From contig NZ_WNKT01000030.1 in NCBI RefSeq assembly GCF_009720725.1, forward strand, positions 1-48,106: a DNA stretch of 48,106 nucleotides, in the 5' to 3' direction. Both the position numbers and the translations under genes were made by a program. The stretch comes from Allochromatium palmeri (GTDB lineage Bacteria > Pseudomonadota > Gammaproteobacteria > Chromatiales > Chromatiaceae). Positions 15,915-24,135 of the stretch are shown piece after piece. The notes under the pieces were generated by a model, which was not told the DNA's origin, did not search any database, and saw nothing but the letters and a program-made list of their open reading frames with translations. The stretch's first letter is position 1, and each line of letters starts with the position of its first letter.

Positions 15915-17261
15915 CTAGACGGCCAGATACTCCCAGAGCGGCCCGATCAACCCTCGCTGGTGCATGGCCTGCAACGATGCGGTAACCCTCGCTCCGCCGG
16001 AGCCGACCAGCCAGTTTCTTCGCCGGGCAGCCCGATTGATGACCTGAGCTTCGATGGCAGCCAGACTGATGGCATCGGGGTGATAATAGACCGGGCGCAG
16101 CAGATCGGTGCTTCGGTCGATCTTGCCCTCGGCCAAAGCCCGGTCATAGAGGCCGGTACCGGGGTAGATCCTGATCCCGAAAAAAAAGAAAACCACTGTT
16201 TTCTTTAACTGTTCGATGGCGTCGAGGCTTTCGTCCACGGTTGCTGCACTTTCCCCCGGCCCCCCAAGCAAGAAATAATGGGCCACATGCAATCCGGCGG
16301 CACGGGCCTGCTGGTGGGCTTCCATGACCTCCGAGGGACGGAAGGGTTTGCGGTAGGTCCGCAGCATGGATTCGGACAAGGATTCCGTGCCAAACTCGAC
16401 GTGCTTGCAACCGGACGCTGCCATCACCTCGAAATACTCCGGCGGCATCGCAATCGGCGCGAAAAAAGCGCCCCAGGGAATCGTCAGACCATGACGATGC
16501 AGGGCCTTGGCCACGGCCAGACTATGGGTCAAATCGGAGTTGAAGGCCGAGTCGGTAATAAAGAGATACCGGGCACCGGCTTCCTGCAGGCCCAAGGCAA
16601 TCCGGGCCACTTCGTCCGGCTCCACCAGCCGATGGACGCCTCCCTCGATACGGGGGTAGGAGCAATAAAGACAGGAAAAGGGGCAGCCACGTTTGCTTTG
16701 CAGGTTGAGCATGCCGCCGTTTTTGACGTAGAACGCACTCTGCTCATCCGCAACCGGTAGCCTGCGAGACAATCCTCCCTGCCAGGATGGGGGCTGAACC
16801 GCAATGCCGCCCCTGGACAATATACCCGGGATGGCCGCGGGATCATCCCCTGCCGCAAGGGCCTCGACCAGCAGCCCAAACCGCTCACCTTCGCCAATGA
16901 TGCCGTAATCAACATCAAGAAAGGCCGCAATCCGCTTCGGCATGATCGTAAAACCACTCCCACCGCAGGCAATGACAGCGGTCGACCGCGCACGCAACCA
17001 GAGCACCAGATCCCGATATTCCTCAAGAAGAAACAGGGAATCGGTGGCGTCGGTATTGTCAATATTGCGACAGGCGATGCCGATCATCTCGGGGGCAAAC
17101 GCGTCGAGCAAGGCTGCCAGGGCCGATTTATCAACAACATTCAAATCGGCGATCTCGACCTGATGGACAGGCGAGAGCGAGGCCGCCACATAATCCAGAC
17201 CTAATGGATAGACCGGATAGGGAGAGATCAACCGATTGGGTGAGAGGAGTAGGATCCTCAC
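15915..17261 (-). CDS. Cobalamin-binding-domain radical SAM protein (BchE/P-methylase class), left arm
   Basis: About 448 residues: an N-terminal Rossmann-type domain as in B12-binding radical SAM enzymes (RILLLSPNRLISPYPVYPLG, VIACGGSGFTIMP, YGIIGEGE) and a radical SAM domain with C-PFS-C-LY-C at 193-200 (RGCPFSCLYCSYPRIEG). The classic base-off D-x-H-x-x-G motif is not seen, so cobalamin use is uncertain. Such enzymes methylate or rearrange unreactive carbon, including in hopanoid and other lipid pathways. Start: GTG at 17261 makes a GTGA overlap with the upstream gene and follows GGAG; an ATG at 17291 would overlap by 34 bases. Probable role is a carbon-skeleton change on the acyl chain. 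Confidence 0.8.
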   Translation of the reverse strand: MRILLLSPNRLISPYPVYPLGLDYVAASLSPVHQVEIADLNVVDKSALAALLDAFAPEMIGIACRNIDNTDATDSLFLLEEYRDLVLWLRARSTAVIACGGSGFTIMPKRIAAFLDVDYGIIGEGERFGLLVEALAAGDDPAAIPGILSRGGIAVQPPSWQGGLSRRLPVADEQSAFYVKNGGMLNLQSKRGCPFSCLYCSYPRIEGGVHRLVEPDEVARIALGLQEAGARYLFITDSAFNSDLTHSLAVAKALHRHGLTIPWGAFFAPIAMPPEYFEVMAASGCKHVEFGTESLSESMLRTYRKPFRPSEVMEAHQQARAAGLHVAHYFLLGGPGESAATVDESLDAIEQLKKTVVFFFFGIRIYPGTGLYDRALAEGKIDRSTDLLRPVYYHPDAISLAAIEAQVINRAARRRNWLVGSGGARVTASLQAMHQRGLIGPLWEYLAV

Positions 17262-19420
17262 GGGCGAAAAAACTCCATGGCGGTCAGACATTGTCCGGTG
17301 CCGAGGACAAGCACCCGGCTTTCAGGGCCAAGCATGACATCCGCACCTCCGACTAGGGTACCGGGGACACGGCCTGTCTCGATACACTGGCTCGCTAGAA
17401 CGGCGGCAATCGCCGAAGCCGAGGCAAACTCGCCGACAAAATCACGATACCGGCAGACAGGCAAGGAATGACCGATCAGATGCTGTAATCGTTCCAACTG
17501 CGGTCCGCTCTCGGCCTGCATGGCGGCCGGCACGCCGGCAAATAGGACAACGCTGTGCCGATGAAAATACTCCGCCCCCCCCAGAGCGGCAAACAGGCGA
17601 TCAGGAAGGTCATCGCCCCCGCCTCGCCCATAGTAAGCCAGCCGAGCCAGGCACTTCGCCTGCTCGCGATCCCGGTTAACATACAGGCCGCCGCCGCCGT
17701 CAGCCAGATCGCCTGTCCCAATGGACCAATCGAGCAAAGGGGTAAATTCGGCGTGGGCTTCATCGACTCCAAGTAGCATGGCCGACTGGCCGGTTTCCGG
17801 CAACAGGGTTTGCGCCGCCAAGAAGGCCTGTTCAAAGGAATAGTCACCGCCACTGCAGGTGACGTTGGCACCGGTCGCCTTGAGTAGCATCGCCACCTGT
17901 CCCGCGGGACTGTTATGGACCGACCCGACAAAGTCAGTGGGACTGGGGAACTGCTCGCCTGATGACTCGAGCCCCTGAAGAAAATCCCAGGTCTCGGAAA
18001 GCGCTCCCCACCCAGTTCCCATGAACACCGTGTCGGGCCCATCCTGCCCCTCGGCATTGCTCCGAGCCTCCCCGGCAAGCAGCAGGGCGATTCGGGCCAA
18101 CCGCTTGATCCGTCGAATGAGCCTGGCAGGCAACCGCTGGGCCAGATCCGCATCGGGAAAGCGCCCCCCCGCCGACCCCCCTTCTTGCAGGCGCGCAAAC
18201 GTTTCGTGCAGCAGGCCTATTCCGGTCAGGCAGGCACTGCCGTGAATGGCGAGCCACGCCTCCCTTGAGGAGGGGAGGGGAGGGTGTTGATGCGCTAGAT
18301 TTCCAAACACCAGGCTCCCGTTGTTCCCGCCAAAGCCAAAGGAGTTGGAGAGCACCGTCCGCACCGGTCTCTGGACGCAGGTCATTTCCGGGGTGAAGGC
18401 AAAGGCCGGATCCGGCTGGCGACAACCGACCGTCCCCGGGATCAGTCCTCGGGAGATGGCCAGGCAGGAGACCACTGCCTCAATGGCCCCGGCGGCTGCA
18501 AGGCTATGACCGATGGCGCCTTTGACCGAGGAAAGCGGCGGTGGCGAAGCAAAAAGCGAGGCAATGGCCCGTGCCTCCGCCAGGTCATTATCCGGCGTGC
18601 CCGTGCCATGGAGATTGATGTAATCGATATCCTCCGGAGCAAGGCCGGCATCTTCGATGGCGGCCTGCATCGCCGCCCGGGCTCCCTTGCCTTCAGGGTG
18701 GGGTGCGGTCGGGTGGTAGGCATCACAGGAGAGCCCGGCCCCCAACAAACAGGCCAATGGCTGTTCGATCTGCTCGGTGGTTAGCAGCAGCATGGCGGCC
18801 CCTTCCGCCACCGCAAGTCCCTGGCGGCCGGCATCCAGTGGACGGCAGCCATTGCGGTCGACCAGTTGCAAGGAATGGAAGCCATAGTAGGTCAGACGGC
18901 TGAGTGAATCGACCCCACCGGCAAGGACGCGGCGCGCCTGGCCGGTTCGCAGGAGGTTGAGGGCCAGCGCGATGGCGACCGCTCCCGAAGAGCAGGCAGT
19001 GGAGACTGTCAGTGCCGGGCCTGTACAGTGACAGAGGTTGGCAATATCCTCGACCAGACTCAGCAGGCCGTGTGAGCGGTAACCATCTGGGGAATGCTCT
19101 TTGTTGCGCAGCTGCTCTTCAGTGGTGAAGATACCACCGGTGGTGCACCCCAGAACGATGGCATCGGGTGGTTCCGGTTGTCCGTGCAGCGCCATCCGTG
19201 CCGCCTCGCGTGCCAAGCGATGGGCTCGCGGTGGGACTGGAGAGGAATCCAGATCCTTGACCTGCCCCGCGGGCAGGGGCTGGCCCTGGAGGGGCGAAAA
19301 AATGTCAAGTGGGGCAATGGCCGTGCGATCCGCACATAGGGCCTCCTCGGTTTCGTCAAGCCCCCAACCAAGAGGACTGACGATTCCAGCGGCGGCAACG
19401 TAGACCAGCCTTTGCTTCAC
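17258..19420 (-). CDS. Ketosynthase-chain length factor fusion
   Basis: 720 residues, about twice a normal ketosynthase. Residues 1-375 are a complete FabF-like ketosynthase: Cys143 in STACSSGA, His271 in NLHGTGTPDND, Lys300 and His305 in VKGAIGHSLAAAG, and NSFGFGGNNGS. Residues ~388-720 match the ketoacyl-synthase-like family that acts as chain length factor in aryl polyene systems: SVHNSPAGQVAMLL, then TCSGGDYSFEQAFLA, where the catalytic nucleophile is lost, and a late GEFASASAIAAVLASQ. In most clusters these are two genes; here they are one polypeptide, fixing the heterodimer as 1:1. Start ATG 19420 overlaps the ACP stop (ATGA). Confidence 0.9.
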   Translation of the reverse strand: MKQRLVYVAAAGIVSPLGWGLDETEEALCADRTAIAPLDIFSPLQGQPLPAGQVKDLDSSPVPPRAHRLAREAARMALHGQPEPPDAIVLGCTTGGIFTTEEQLRNKEHSPDGYRSHGLLSLVEDIANLCHCTGPALTVSTACSSGAVAIALALNLLRTGQARRVLAGGVDSLSRLTYYGFHSLQLVDRNGCRPLDAGRQGLAVAEGAAMLLLTTEQIEQPLACLLGAGLSCDAYHPTAPHPEGKGARAAMQAAIEDAGLAPEDIDYINLHGTGTPDNDLAEARAIASLFASPPPLSSVKGAIGHSLAAAGAIEAVVSCLAISRGLIPGTVGCRQPDPAFAFTPEMTCVQRPVRTVLSNSFGFGGNNGSLVFGNLAHQHPPLPSSREAWLAIHGSACLTGIGLLHETFARLQEGGSAGGRFPDADLAQRLPARLIRRIKRLARIALLLAGEARSNAEGQDGPDTVFMGTGWGALSETWDFLQGLESSGEQFPSPTDFVGSVHNSPAGQVAMLLKATGANVTCSGGDYSFEQAFLAAQTLLPETGQSAMLLGVDEAHAEFTPLLDWSIGTGDLADGGGGLYVNRDREQAKCLARLAYYGRGGGDDLPDRLFAALGGAEYFHRHSVVLFAGVPAAMQAESGPQLERLQHLIGHSLPVCRYRDFVGEFASASAIAAVLASQCIETGRVPGTLVGGADVMLGPESRVLVLGTGQCLTAMEFFRP

Positions 19421-19683
19421 GTAGCCCCTCCGGCCCGGTTGCTCTCGATGTACGCGGCAAGGGACGCTACGGAGGCAAAGACTTTCTCGCCAACCTCCTG
19501 ACTATTGATGAGCACACCGTAGTCCCGGTCCACCATCACCACCATCTCCAAGACGTCGATGGAGTCAATGCCGAGTTCCCCACCCACCAGCTGGGCCTTG
19601 GCATCGAATTGTTCGGGAGTGAGACTGGAGAGATTCAACAGTTCGATCAGTTTGGTCTTGAGCTCTTCGATCAGTTCATTCAT
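19417..19683 (-). CDS. Acyl carrier protein, copy B (first gene of left arm)
   Basis: Acyl carrier protein of 88 residues with Ser41 in GELGIDSIDVLEMV and an acidic N-terminal helix (NELIEELKTKLIELL). It is the first gene of the minus-strand arm and overlaps the ketosynthase-CLF gene by ATGA, so it is the probable partner ACP of that fusion. ATG 19683 is preferred to GTG 19695 because the candidate promoter upstream would leave almost no leader for the latter. Confidence 0.9.
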   Translation of the reverse strand: MNELIEELKTKLIELLNLSSLTPEQFDAKAQLVGGELGIDSIDVLEMVVMVDRDYGVLINSQEVGEKVFASVASLAAYIESNRAGGAT

Positions 19684-19709
19684 CGTACTGTCCACGTATA
19701 CTCGCCTTG

Positions 19710-19738
19710 ATAATCAATCGGGTGTTGTGTAAGGACAA
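19710..19738 (-). promoter_or_regulatory. Candidate sigma70 promoter of the left arm
   Basis: Read on the minus strand: TTGTCC (19738-19733), a 17-base spacer, then GATTAT (19715-19710), each matching 4 of 6 consensus bases. Transcription would start near 19703, about 20 bases before the ATG of the ACP gene. Spacing is ideal but both boxes are imperfect. Confidence 0.35.
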
Positions 19739-19772
19739 ACTATTCTTTCATGAAAAAGTGATGCAAGTGGCC

Positions 19773-19790
19773 GTTAACAAACACGTTAAA
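19773..19790. promoter_or_regulatory. Possible operator half-site pair
   Basis: GTTAAC, six bases, GTTAAA: two near-identical sites spaced 12 bases centre to centre in the A+T-rich part of the divergent region, roughly 35 bases upstream of the candidate left-arm -35 box. The position suits an activator. No regulator gene is encoded in the cluster, so the factor is unknown. Confidence 0.25.
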
Positions 19791-20006
19791 CCTCGATTTT
19801 GGCCATTTTTGAGCCTTAGCGGGAGGCCGACGAACGCATGACGGACCTGACGGAATGGGCAACGGAGGGCCGCGGGCGGTATTGTCCGATGTCGACCAAA
19901 ACGCCAGCGATGTTTGCCGATGCGTCCTCTTCCGACCGCGATTGTATCTGTTCTGTAGCCGTTTGCCTGCCTGTTTACCCGTCCGACTTGGGGCTATTTC
20001 CACATT

Positions 20007-20165
20007 ATGTTGCGAAGAACCCTGTTGGCTCAAGGCCCGCGCACCGTGACGGCGGCGTTGTGCGCCATGGAGCTAAGCGCCGAGCGACGCTTCGAGCGCT
20101 ACCATCGGATGCTGAATCGGGCGCAGTGGCCGTAGCGGCAGGGCGCGCGGATGCTGCTCGGGTGA
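20007..20165 (+). pseudogene. Transposase fragment (DDE superfamily, N-terminal piece)
   Basis: The frame encodes RTLLAQGPRTVTAALCAMEL followed by FERYHRMLNRAQWP, a stop, then ARMLLG and another stop. This is the conserved N-terminal block of DDE-superfamily transposases of the PF13546 type (GxRTVTAxLRxMGL...HxxNYHRVLNRAxWS...ARxLLGLL). Only this block is left; the catalytic domain is missing. The remnant fills part of the divergent promoter region of the cluster (about 19.84-20.17 kb, which has no other recognisable gene), so an insertion once landed between the two arms. Confidence 0.65.
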
Positions 20166-20200
20166 GCTTTGCACGTTGCGTCGATTGCCTGGCACAAGAC

Positions 20201-20224
20201 TTCGGAGAGGATTTCGGAGAGGAT
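20201..20224 (+). repeat. Tandem Shine-Dalgarno-like duplication
   Basis: TTCGGAGAGGAT is present twice in direct succession, and TGAGGATT follows before the ATG at 20233. Three purine-rich GAGGA cores thus lie within 30 bases of the right arm's first start codon. The duplication may affect translation of the first gene or be a slippage product. Confidence 0.7.
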
Positions 20225-20232
20225 TGAGGATT

Positions 20233-20667
20233 ATGAACGGGTTGGAACTTGAAAATCTCACTCTCGAGGATCTGCTCCCGCATCGAGACGGGATGCTCCT
20301 AATTGAGAAAGTTCTGGAGGTGGATGCCGTCCATGCCAGAACTCTGAGCAGGGTACGATCGAGCTGGCCGCTCACCGATGCCCATGGTGCTGAATCCTTG
20401 ATCTGCGTTGAATTGGCAGCCCAGACCGCTGGGGTGTGCAACGGTTGGGATCGCGTCCAGACCAAGGGCCTGAACTCCAACCAAATGGGCTGGCTGGTGG
20501 CGGTGAAACGGGCCGATCTCTTGATCGACCGACTTCCCCTTGGTACCCAAATACTGGTCAGTGCGGAAAACACCCTGGTCTTTGAAAATTTCCGGGAAAT
20601 CACCAGTGAACTTTATCTCGACGGCCAGCTTGCCGCCTCGGTGGTTCTTCAATTATTTCAAGGATAA
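20233..20667 (+). CDS. ApeP/FabZ-like hotdog dehydratase (first gene of right arm)
   Basis: 144-residue hotdog protein with LLPHRDGMLLIEKVLEVDAV at its start and LICVELAAQTAGVCNG, matching the ApeP-like dehydratases that accompany aryl polyene synthases. The glutamate in CVELAAQ matches the catalytic acid position of the FabZ family. It likely forms or completes the dehydration function together with the ApeI-like protein of the left arm. The start at 20233 is supported by GAGGA 3-7 bases upstream; the frame extends further left without a better start. Confidence 0.8.
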   Translation: MNGLELENLTLEDLLPHRDGMLLIEKVLEVDAVHARTLSRVRSSWPLTDAHGAESLICVELAAQTAGVCNGWDRVQTKGLNSNQMGWLVAVKRADLLIDRLPLGTQILVSAENTLVFENFREITSELYLDGQLAASVVLQLFQG

Positions 20668-20676
20668 AGATCGAAG

Positions 20677-21414
20677 ATGAGCATAAATGACAATCCTCGG
20701 GTCGCCATCGTCACAGGCGGTAGCGGCGGTATCGGCCGCGCCGTTTGCGTCGAGCTGGCCAAAAACGGCTCGTTCATCATCGTCAACTATAGGCGTAACC
20801 GAGATGGTGCCGAGCAAACCCTAGCCGAGGTGCGGGCAGTAGGCGGGCAGGGCGAAGTCTATCCGTTCGACATCCGGGACCGGGAGGCGACAGAAGCGGC
20901 GATCACCGACATTGCCGGTCGTCATGGCTCCATCGACATCTTGGTCAATAATGCCGGTACCCTGGCGGACGGCTTGTTCATGATGATGTCTCCCGAAAAC
21001 TGGCATGGCGTCATCGAGACCAGTTTGCACGGCTTCTACAACATGACCCGTCCGGTTCTTGAGCACATGGTCCGCGCCAGAACGGGGGCGATTGTTTCCA
21101 TCTCATCGGCCTCCTCGCTGATGCCCAATCGAGGGCAGGCGAATTACGCCGCCGCCAAGGCCGGACTTAACGCCGCAAGCAAGACCGTGGCCTCGGAGGT
21201 AGCCCGCATGGGTATACGTGTCAATGTGGTGGCACCGGGTTTGATTGAGACCGACATGATTGCCAATGCTCCCAAGGAGCATATCAAGGGGCTGATTCCC
21301 ATGGCCCGCATCGGTCGCCCGGAAGAGGTGGCGCAGGTGGTGGCCTTTCTCTGTTCCGATGCCGCATCCTATGTCACCGGGCAGGTTATCTCGGTGAACG
21401 GGGGCATGTTGTGA
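20677..21414 (+). CDS. 3-oxoacyl-ACP reductase (FabG-like, SDR)
   Basis: 245-residue short-chain dehydrogenase that reduces beta-ketoacyl-ACP with NADPH. Cofactor motif TGGSGGIG at 13-20, NNAG at 91-94, and the catalytic Ser144, Tyr157, Lys161 (YAAAKAG). The catalytic asparagine usually found in the IxTNL motif is a serine here ([10 protein letters not shown]), which may alter proton relay. The C-terminal [12 protein letters not shown] is typical. It follows the ApeP-like gene by 9 bases, and its stop overlaps the GTG start of the LolA-like gene. Confidence 0.9.
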   Translation: MSINDNPRVAIVTGGSGGIGRAVCVELAKNGSFIIVNYRRNRDGAEQTLAEVRAVGGQGEVYPFDIRDREATEAAITDIAGRHGSIDILVNNAGTLADGLFMMMSPENWHGVIETSLHGFYNMTRPVLEHMVRARTGAIVSISSASSLMPNRGQANYAAAKAGLNAASKTVASEVARMGIRVNVVAPGLIETDMIANAPKEHIKGLIPMARIGRPEEVAQVVAFLCSDAASYVTGQVISVNGGML

Positions 21415-22007
21415 AAAGACTCGCGGTTTGGGTTCTGTTGCCGAGCCTGCTCGGGATAGGCGGAGTCGCCTCGAGTGAAGGGAGCCTCCATCCCGCTGGA
21501 GAACTTCACTCGGTCCAGGCTGTATTCACCCAGGAAAAACATCTCAAAATTCTCGCCCGACCGCTGATCTCCCAGGGAACGCTCACCTTTCAAAGTCCTC
21601 AGTCCTTGCGTTGGGAATATTTGCAGCCCATGCACACGGTCCTGTTGCTCCATGACGGCCACATTGATAAACGCATCGAACACGATGGCCACTTTGAGCG
21701 CGATAACGGCTCCGGGGTGGAGGCCATGCAGATTGTGCTTCAGGATATCGGCAGCTGGCTGGACGGTCGTTTCAACGACAACCCGCTCTTTACCGTCCAC
21801 CGCCAGGATCAACAGACCCTGGAGCTTCGCCCCAGGGATCCAGGTATGGAGTCGATGATTCAACGCATCGAGCTACGTCTGGGAGCACAAAAAGGGGTGG
21901 TGGAGCAAGTGACGATTGTTGAGGGGGATGAGGACTTCACCGTGATTACCTTTTCCCAGGTTGTGCTGAACGAGGAGATTCCGGCCAACCGATTCACGAC
22001 CCCCTGA
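21411..22007 (+). CDS. LolA-like outer-membrane lipoprotein carrier protein
   Basis: 198 residues with an N-terminal Sec signal ([21 protein letters not shown]). The LolA-family core starts at [20 protein letters not shown] and continues with [20 protein letters not shown]. LolA-like periplasmic carriers are common in aryl polyene clusters, where they are thought to ferry the lipid product towards the outer membrane. The GTG start lies inside the stop of the reductase gene (GTGA). It pairs naturally with the MMPL exporter of the left arm. Confidence 0.85.
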   Translation: MKRLAVWVLLPSLLGIGGVASSEGSLHPAGELHSVQAVFTQEKHLKILARPLISQGTLTFQSPQSLRWEYLQPMHTVLLLHDGHIDKRIEHDGHFERDNGSGVEAMQIVLQDIGSWLDGRFNDNPLFTVHRQDQQTLELRPRDPGMESMIQRIELRLGAQKGVVEQVTIVEGDEDFTVITFSQVVLNEEIPANRFTTP

Positions 22008-22037
22008 TCAGGCCCTGACAGACCGAGTCGATCCCTA

Positions 22038-22859
22038 GTGAACAGGCTCTTCTTCTGCTTACCTCGGCCTACGGCTTCTTATTCTCGGGTGAACAAGGCA
22101 ATAGTGTGTACCGTTCAGCTAAATTCAGCAGAGAAGGCGCGCCCCTGGCAACAACGGCTTCAGGGGAGGTACTGGCGACTTACCCTTCCGCTGATCACCA
22201 TGCTCCTGGCCGCCTGCAGCACCACCAGGCACGCCTCCCTCCCGGCGATGATCGCTGTGACGTCCGCACCCATTGCCGACCGTTGCGCCTCGTTTTTTCC
22301 CAAGGGGCGCTGGCAGTTGGCCCATGAGATCAACTTTCAGCTCGCCAATGGAGCCAACGGCAATGCCGTGGGGGTGCTGATCATCGATGGCAACGCGCTC
22401 AGTTGTGCCCTGATGACGATCGAGGGATTGACGCTGTTTACGGCCCGCTCCCAAAGCGACGGCACCCTGCAGGTTCTGCGGGCGCTGCCTCCCTTTGACC
22501 GTCAAGGGTTTGCCGCGGGCCTCATTGCTGACGTTCGGGCGGTGTTTCTGTCCCCGCCTGGAGTGGTCAGCGTCGGTCGCCTGGCCGACGGCCGGGTCCA
22601 GTGCCGCTATGCAAACGGCCAGGAAGTGACCGATGTTCTCCCGAAGATGGACGGTTGTTTCCGACTCTCGACCTACGCGCCGATGGGGTCGTCCGGCGAA
22701 ACGCCGGTGCAGACCCGCACGGTCGATGCCCGTATGTGCAACCAGCACGGAAGCACTCTCATGGCGCACGAACTCAACCTAACCGGTCAGGGTGCTGCCG
22801 GTTATACTCTGAACATGCGGCTACTGAGCGCCGAATCCCTGCCCGCTATCAATCCGTGA
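22038..22859 (+). CDS. Cluster-associated lipoprotein (DUF3261-like)
   Basis: 273-residue frame from a GTG; a lipobox LLAAC follows the hydrophobic TLPLITMLLAAC at residues ~50-60. The N-region before it is unusually long, so the true start may be the GTG at 22089 or still later. After the Cys are ~210 residues of periplasmic beta-rich sequence (WQLAHEINFQLANG, GVLIIDGNALSCALMTIEGLTLF). Length, position after the LolA-like gene and general pattern recall the DUF3261 lipoproteins of aryl polyene clusters, but the match is not strong. Possibly an outer-membrane acceptor for the LolA-carried lipid. Confidence 0.6.
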   Translation: MNRLFFCLPRPTASYSRVNKAIVCTVQLNSAEKARPWQQRLQGRYWRLTLPLITMLLAACSTTRHASLPAMIAVTSAPIADRCASFFPKGRWQLAHEINFQLANGANGNAVGVLIIDGNALSCALMTIEGLTLFTARSQSDGTLQVLRALPPFDRQGFAAGLIADVRAVFLSPPGVVSVGRLADGRVQCRYANGQEVTDVLPKMDGCFRLSTYAPMGSSGETPVQTRTVDARMCNQHGSTLMAHELNLTGQGAAGYTLNMRLLSAESLPAINP

Positions 22860-22866
22860 ATCCGCC

Positions 22867-24135
22867 ATGAAATTTCGTCTAATCTATCCGAAATGGCCAA
22901 AACTGACCCAGCAAACCGAATTCCACCTCCCTCCCCATGGCCCGGTCGTCTTTGCCGCAACCCTGCCCGGCTATGTGGACGTCGACTTTGTCGACGAAAA
23001 CCTCGAATCGATTGATTTTGACGATCCGGTCGATCTTGTCGGCATTTCGATGATGCTGACCGTGCAGGTGAAACGGGGCTGGGCCATCGCCGACGCCTAC
23101 CGTGCCAGAGGGGTCAAGGTAATATTCGGCGGCATCGCCACCATGCTCCATGCCGAGGAGACGATGGCCCATGCCGACGCCGTCTTTCTCGGAGAAGCGG
23201 AAGGACGCATGGAGGAGATCTTTGCCGACTTTCGCCAGGGCAATCTCCAGCCTTGTTACAACTTTCTTGATGATCGCCCCGATATTGGCCTGGTGGGCAC
23301 GGCCCGCCGCAGTATTCTCAATCGCTCGCTCTACAATCACAAAGGGGTGCAGATGGTCGATCTGGTCCACGCCTCGCGCGGGTGCCATTTCAACTGTTAC
23401 CCCTGCGCCGTGGCCTACCTCGGCGGCCGGGAATTTCGTCCCCGACCCATTGATAAGACCATTGCCGAGATGGAGGCCATCGACAATAACCGCCTCTTTC
23501 TAGTCGATAACTCGCTGGCCCAGGACACGGCCTGGGAAATGGATCTTTTTCGGGAGATGATTCCGCTCAAGAAAAAGTGGTGCTGCCACCCCATCGAAGA
23601 CAAGCCCGAAGTGCTCGACCTCGCCGCCCAGGCCGGTGCCTGGTATGTCTACCAGGCGGTGTTCGACACCTCGGATTACATCCGCGAGCGGGTCAAGCGT
23701 TATCACGACCATGGCATCGGCGTGGAAGGAACGATCCTCCTTGGACTCGACAGCCATACCGAGGATTCCATCAAACGGTTGATCGATTTTCTCCTCGACA
23801 TCGAGCTGGATCTTGCCGAATTCACGGTCCTGACCCCGTTTCCTCACACCAGGGCCTATGCTGATCTCCAGCGGCAGAACCGAATCATCTCCACCGACTG
23901 GGATGACTATTCGGCGGACAAAGTCGTCTATCAGCCCAAGCATATGTCTCCGGAGCGGCTGCAGGAATTACTCGCCTACGCCTGGGATACCTTTTACCGG
24001 GACGAATCACAGAACATCAAGATGGCGAAACTGTTCCAACAGGTGGTGCGCAAGGAGATGGCGGACAATACCTTCAGGCCACGCAACCGCGAATTGAGCA
24101 ACCAGACATTCGGCAAGGTGCAGCCTGGACGATGA
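22867..24135 (+). CDS. Cobalamin-binding-domain radical SAM protein, right arm
   Basis: 422 residues. N-terminal B12-binding-like fold (VDFVDENLESIDFDDPVDLVGIS, VKVIFGGIATMLHAEE, DAVFLGEAEG), then the radical SAM motif C173-HFN-C177-YP-C180 (SRGCHFNCYPCAVAYLGG). No base-off His motif is obvious. The order of domains is that of BchE/HpnP-like enzymes, some of which act on lipids. Its sequence is clearly different from the left-arm homologue, so the two should have different reactions. It is followed, with a 4-base overlap (ATGA), by the acyl-activating ligase. Confidence 0.85.
   Translation: MKFRLIYPKWPKLTQQTEFHLPPHGPVVFAATLPGYVDVDFVDENLESIDFDDPVDLVGISMMLTVQVKRGWAIADAYRARGVKVIFGGIATMLHAEETMAHADAVFLGEAEGRMEEIFADFRQGNLQPCYNFLDDRPDIGLVGTARRSILNRSLYNHKGVQMVDLVHASRGCHFNCYPCAVAYLGGREFRPRPIDKTIAEMEAIDNNRLFLVDNSLAQDTAWEMDLFREMIPLKKKWCCHPIEDKPEVLDLAAQAGAWYVYQAVFDTSDYIRERVKRYHDHGIGVEGTILLGLDSHTEDSIKRLIDFLLDIELDLAEFTVLTPFPHTRAYADLQRQNRIISTDWDDYSADKVVYQPKHMSPERLQELLAYAWDTFYRDESQNIKMAKLFQQVVRKEMADNTFRPRNRELSNQTFGKVQPGR

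Noticed and set aside
19740-20033. Minus-strand open frame in the divergent region
   Set aside because: No family similarity; overlaps the candidate left-arm promoter and the plus-strand transposase remnant.
20190-20206. Sigma54-like promoter TGGCAC-N5-TTCG before the right arm
   Set aside because: The -24 element fits, but the essential GC of the -12 element is missing (TTCG instead of TTGC), and no enhancer-binding protein is encoded nearby.
20176-20232. Upstream extension of the ApeP-like dehydratase frame
   Set aside because: The extension reads RLPGTRLRRGFRRGLRI, encoded by the duplicated Shine-Dalgarno repeats; ATG 20233 with GAGGA is far more likely.
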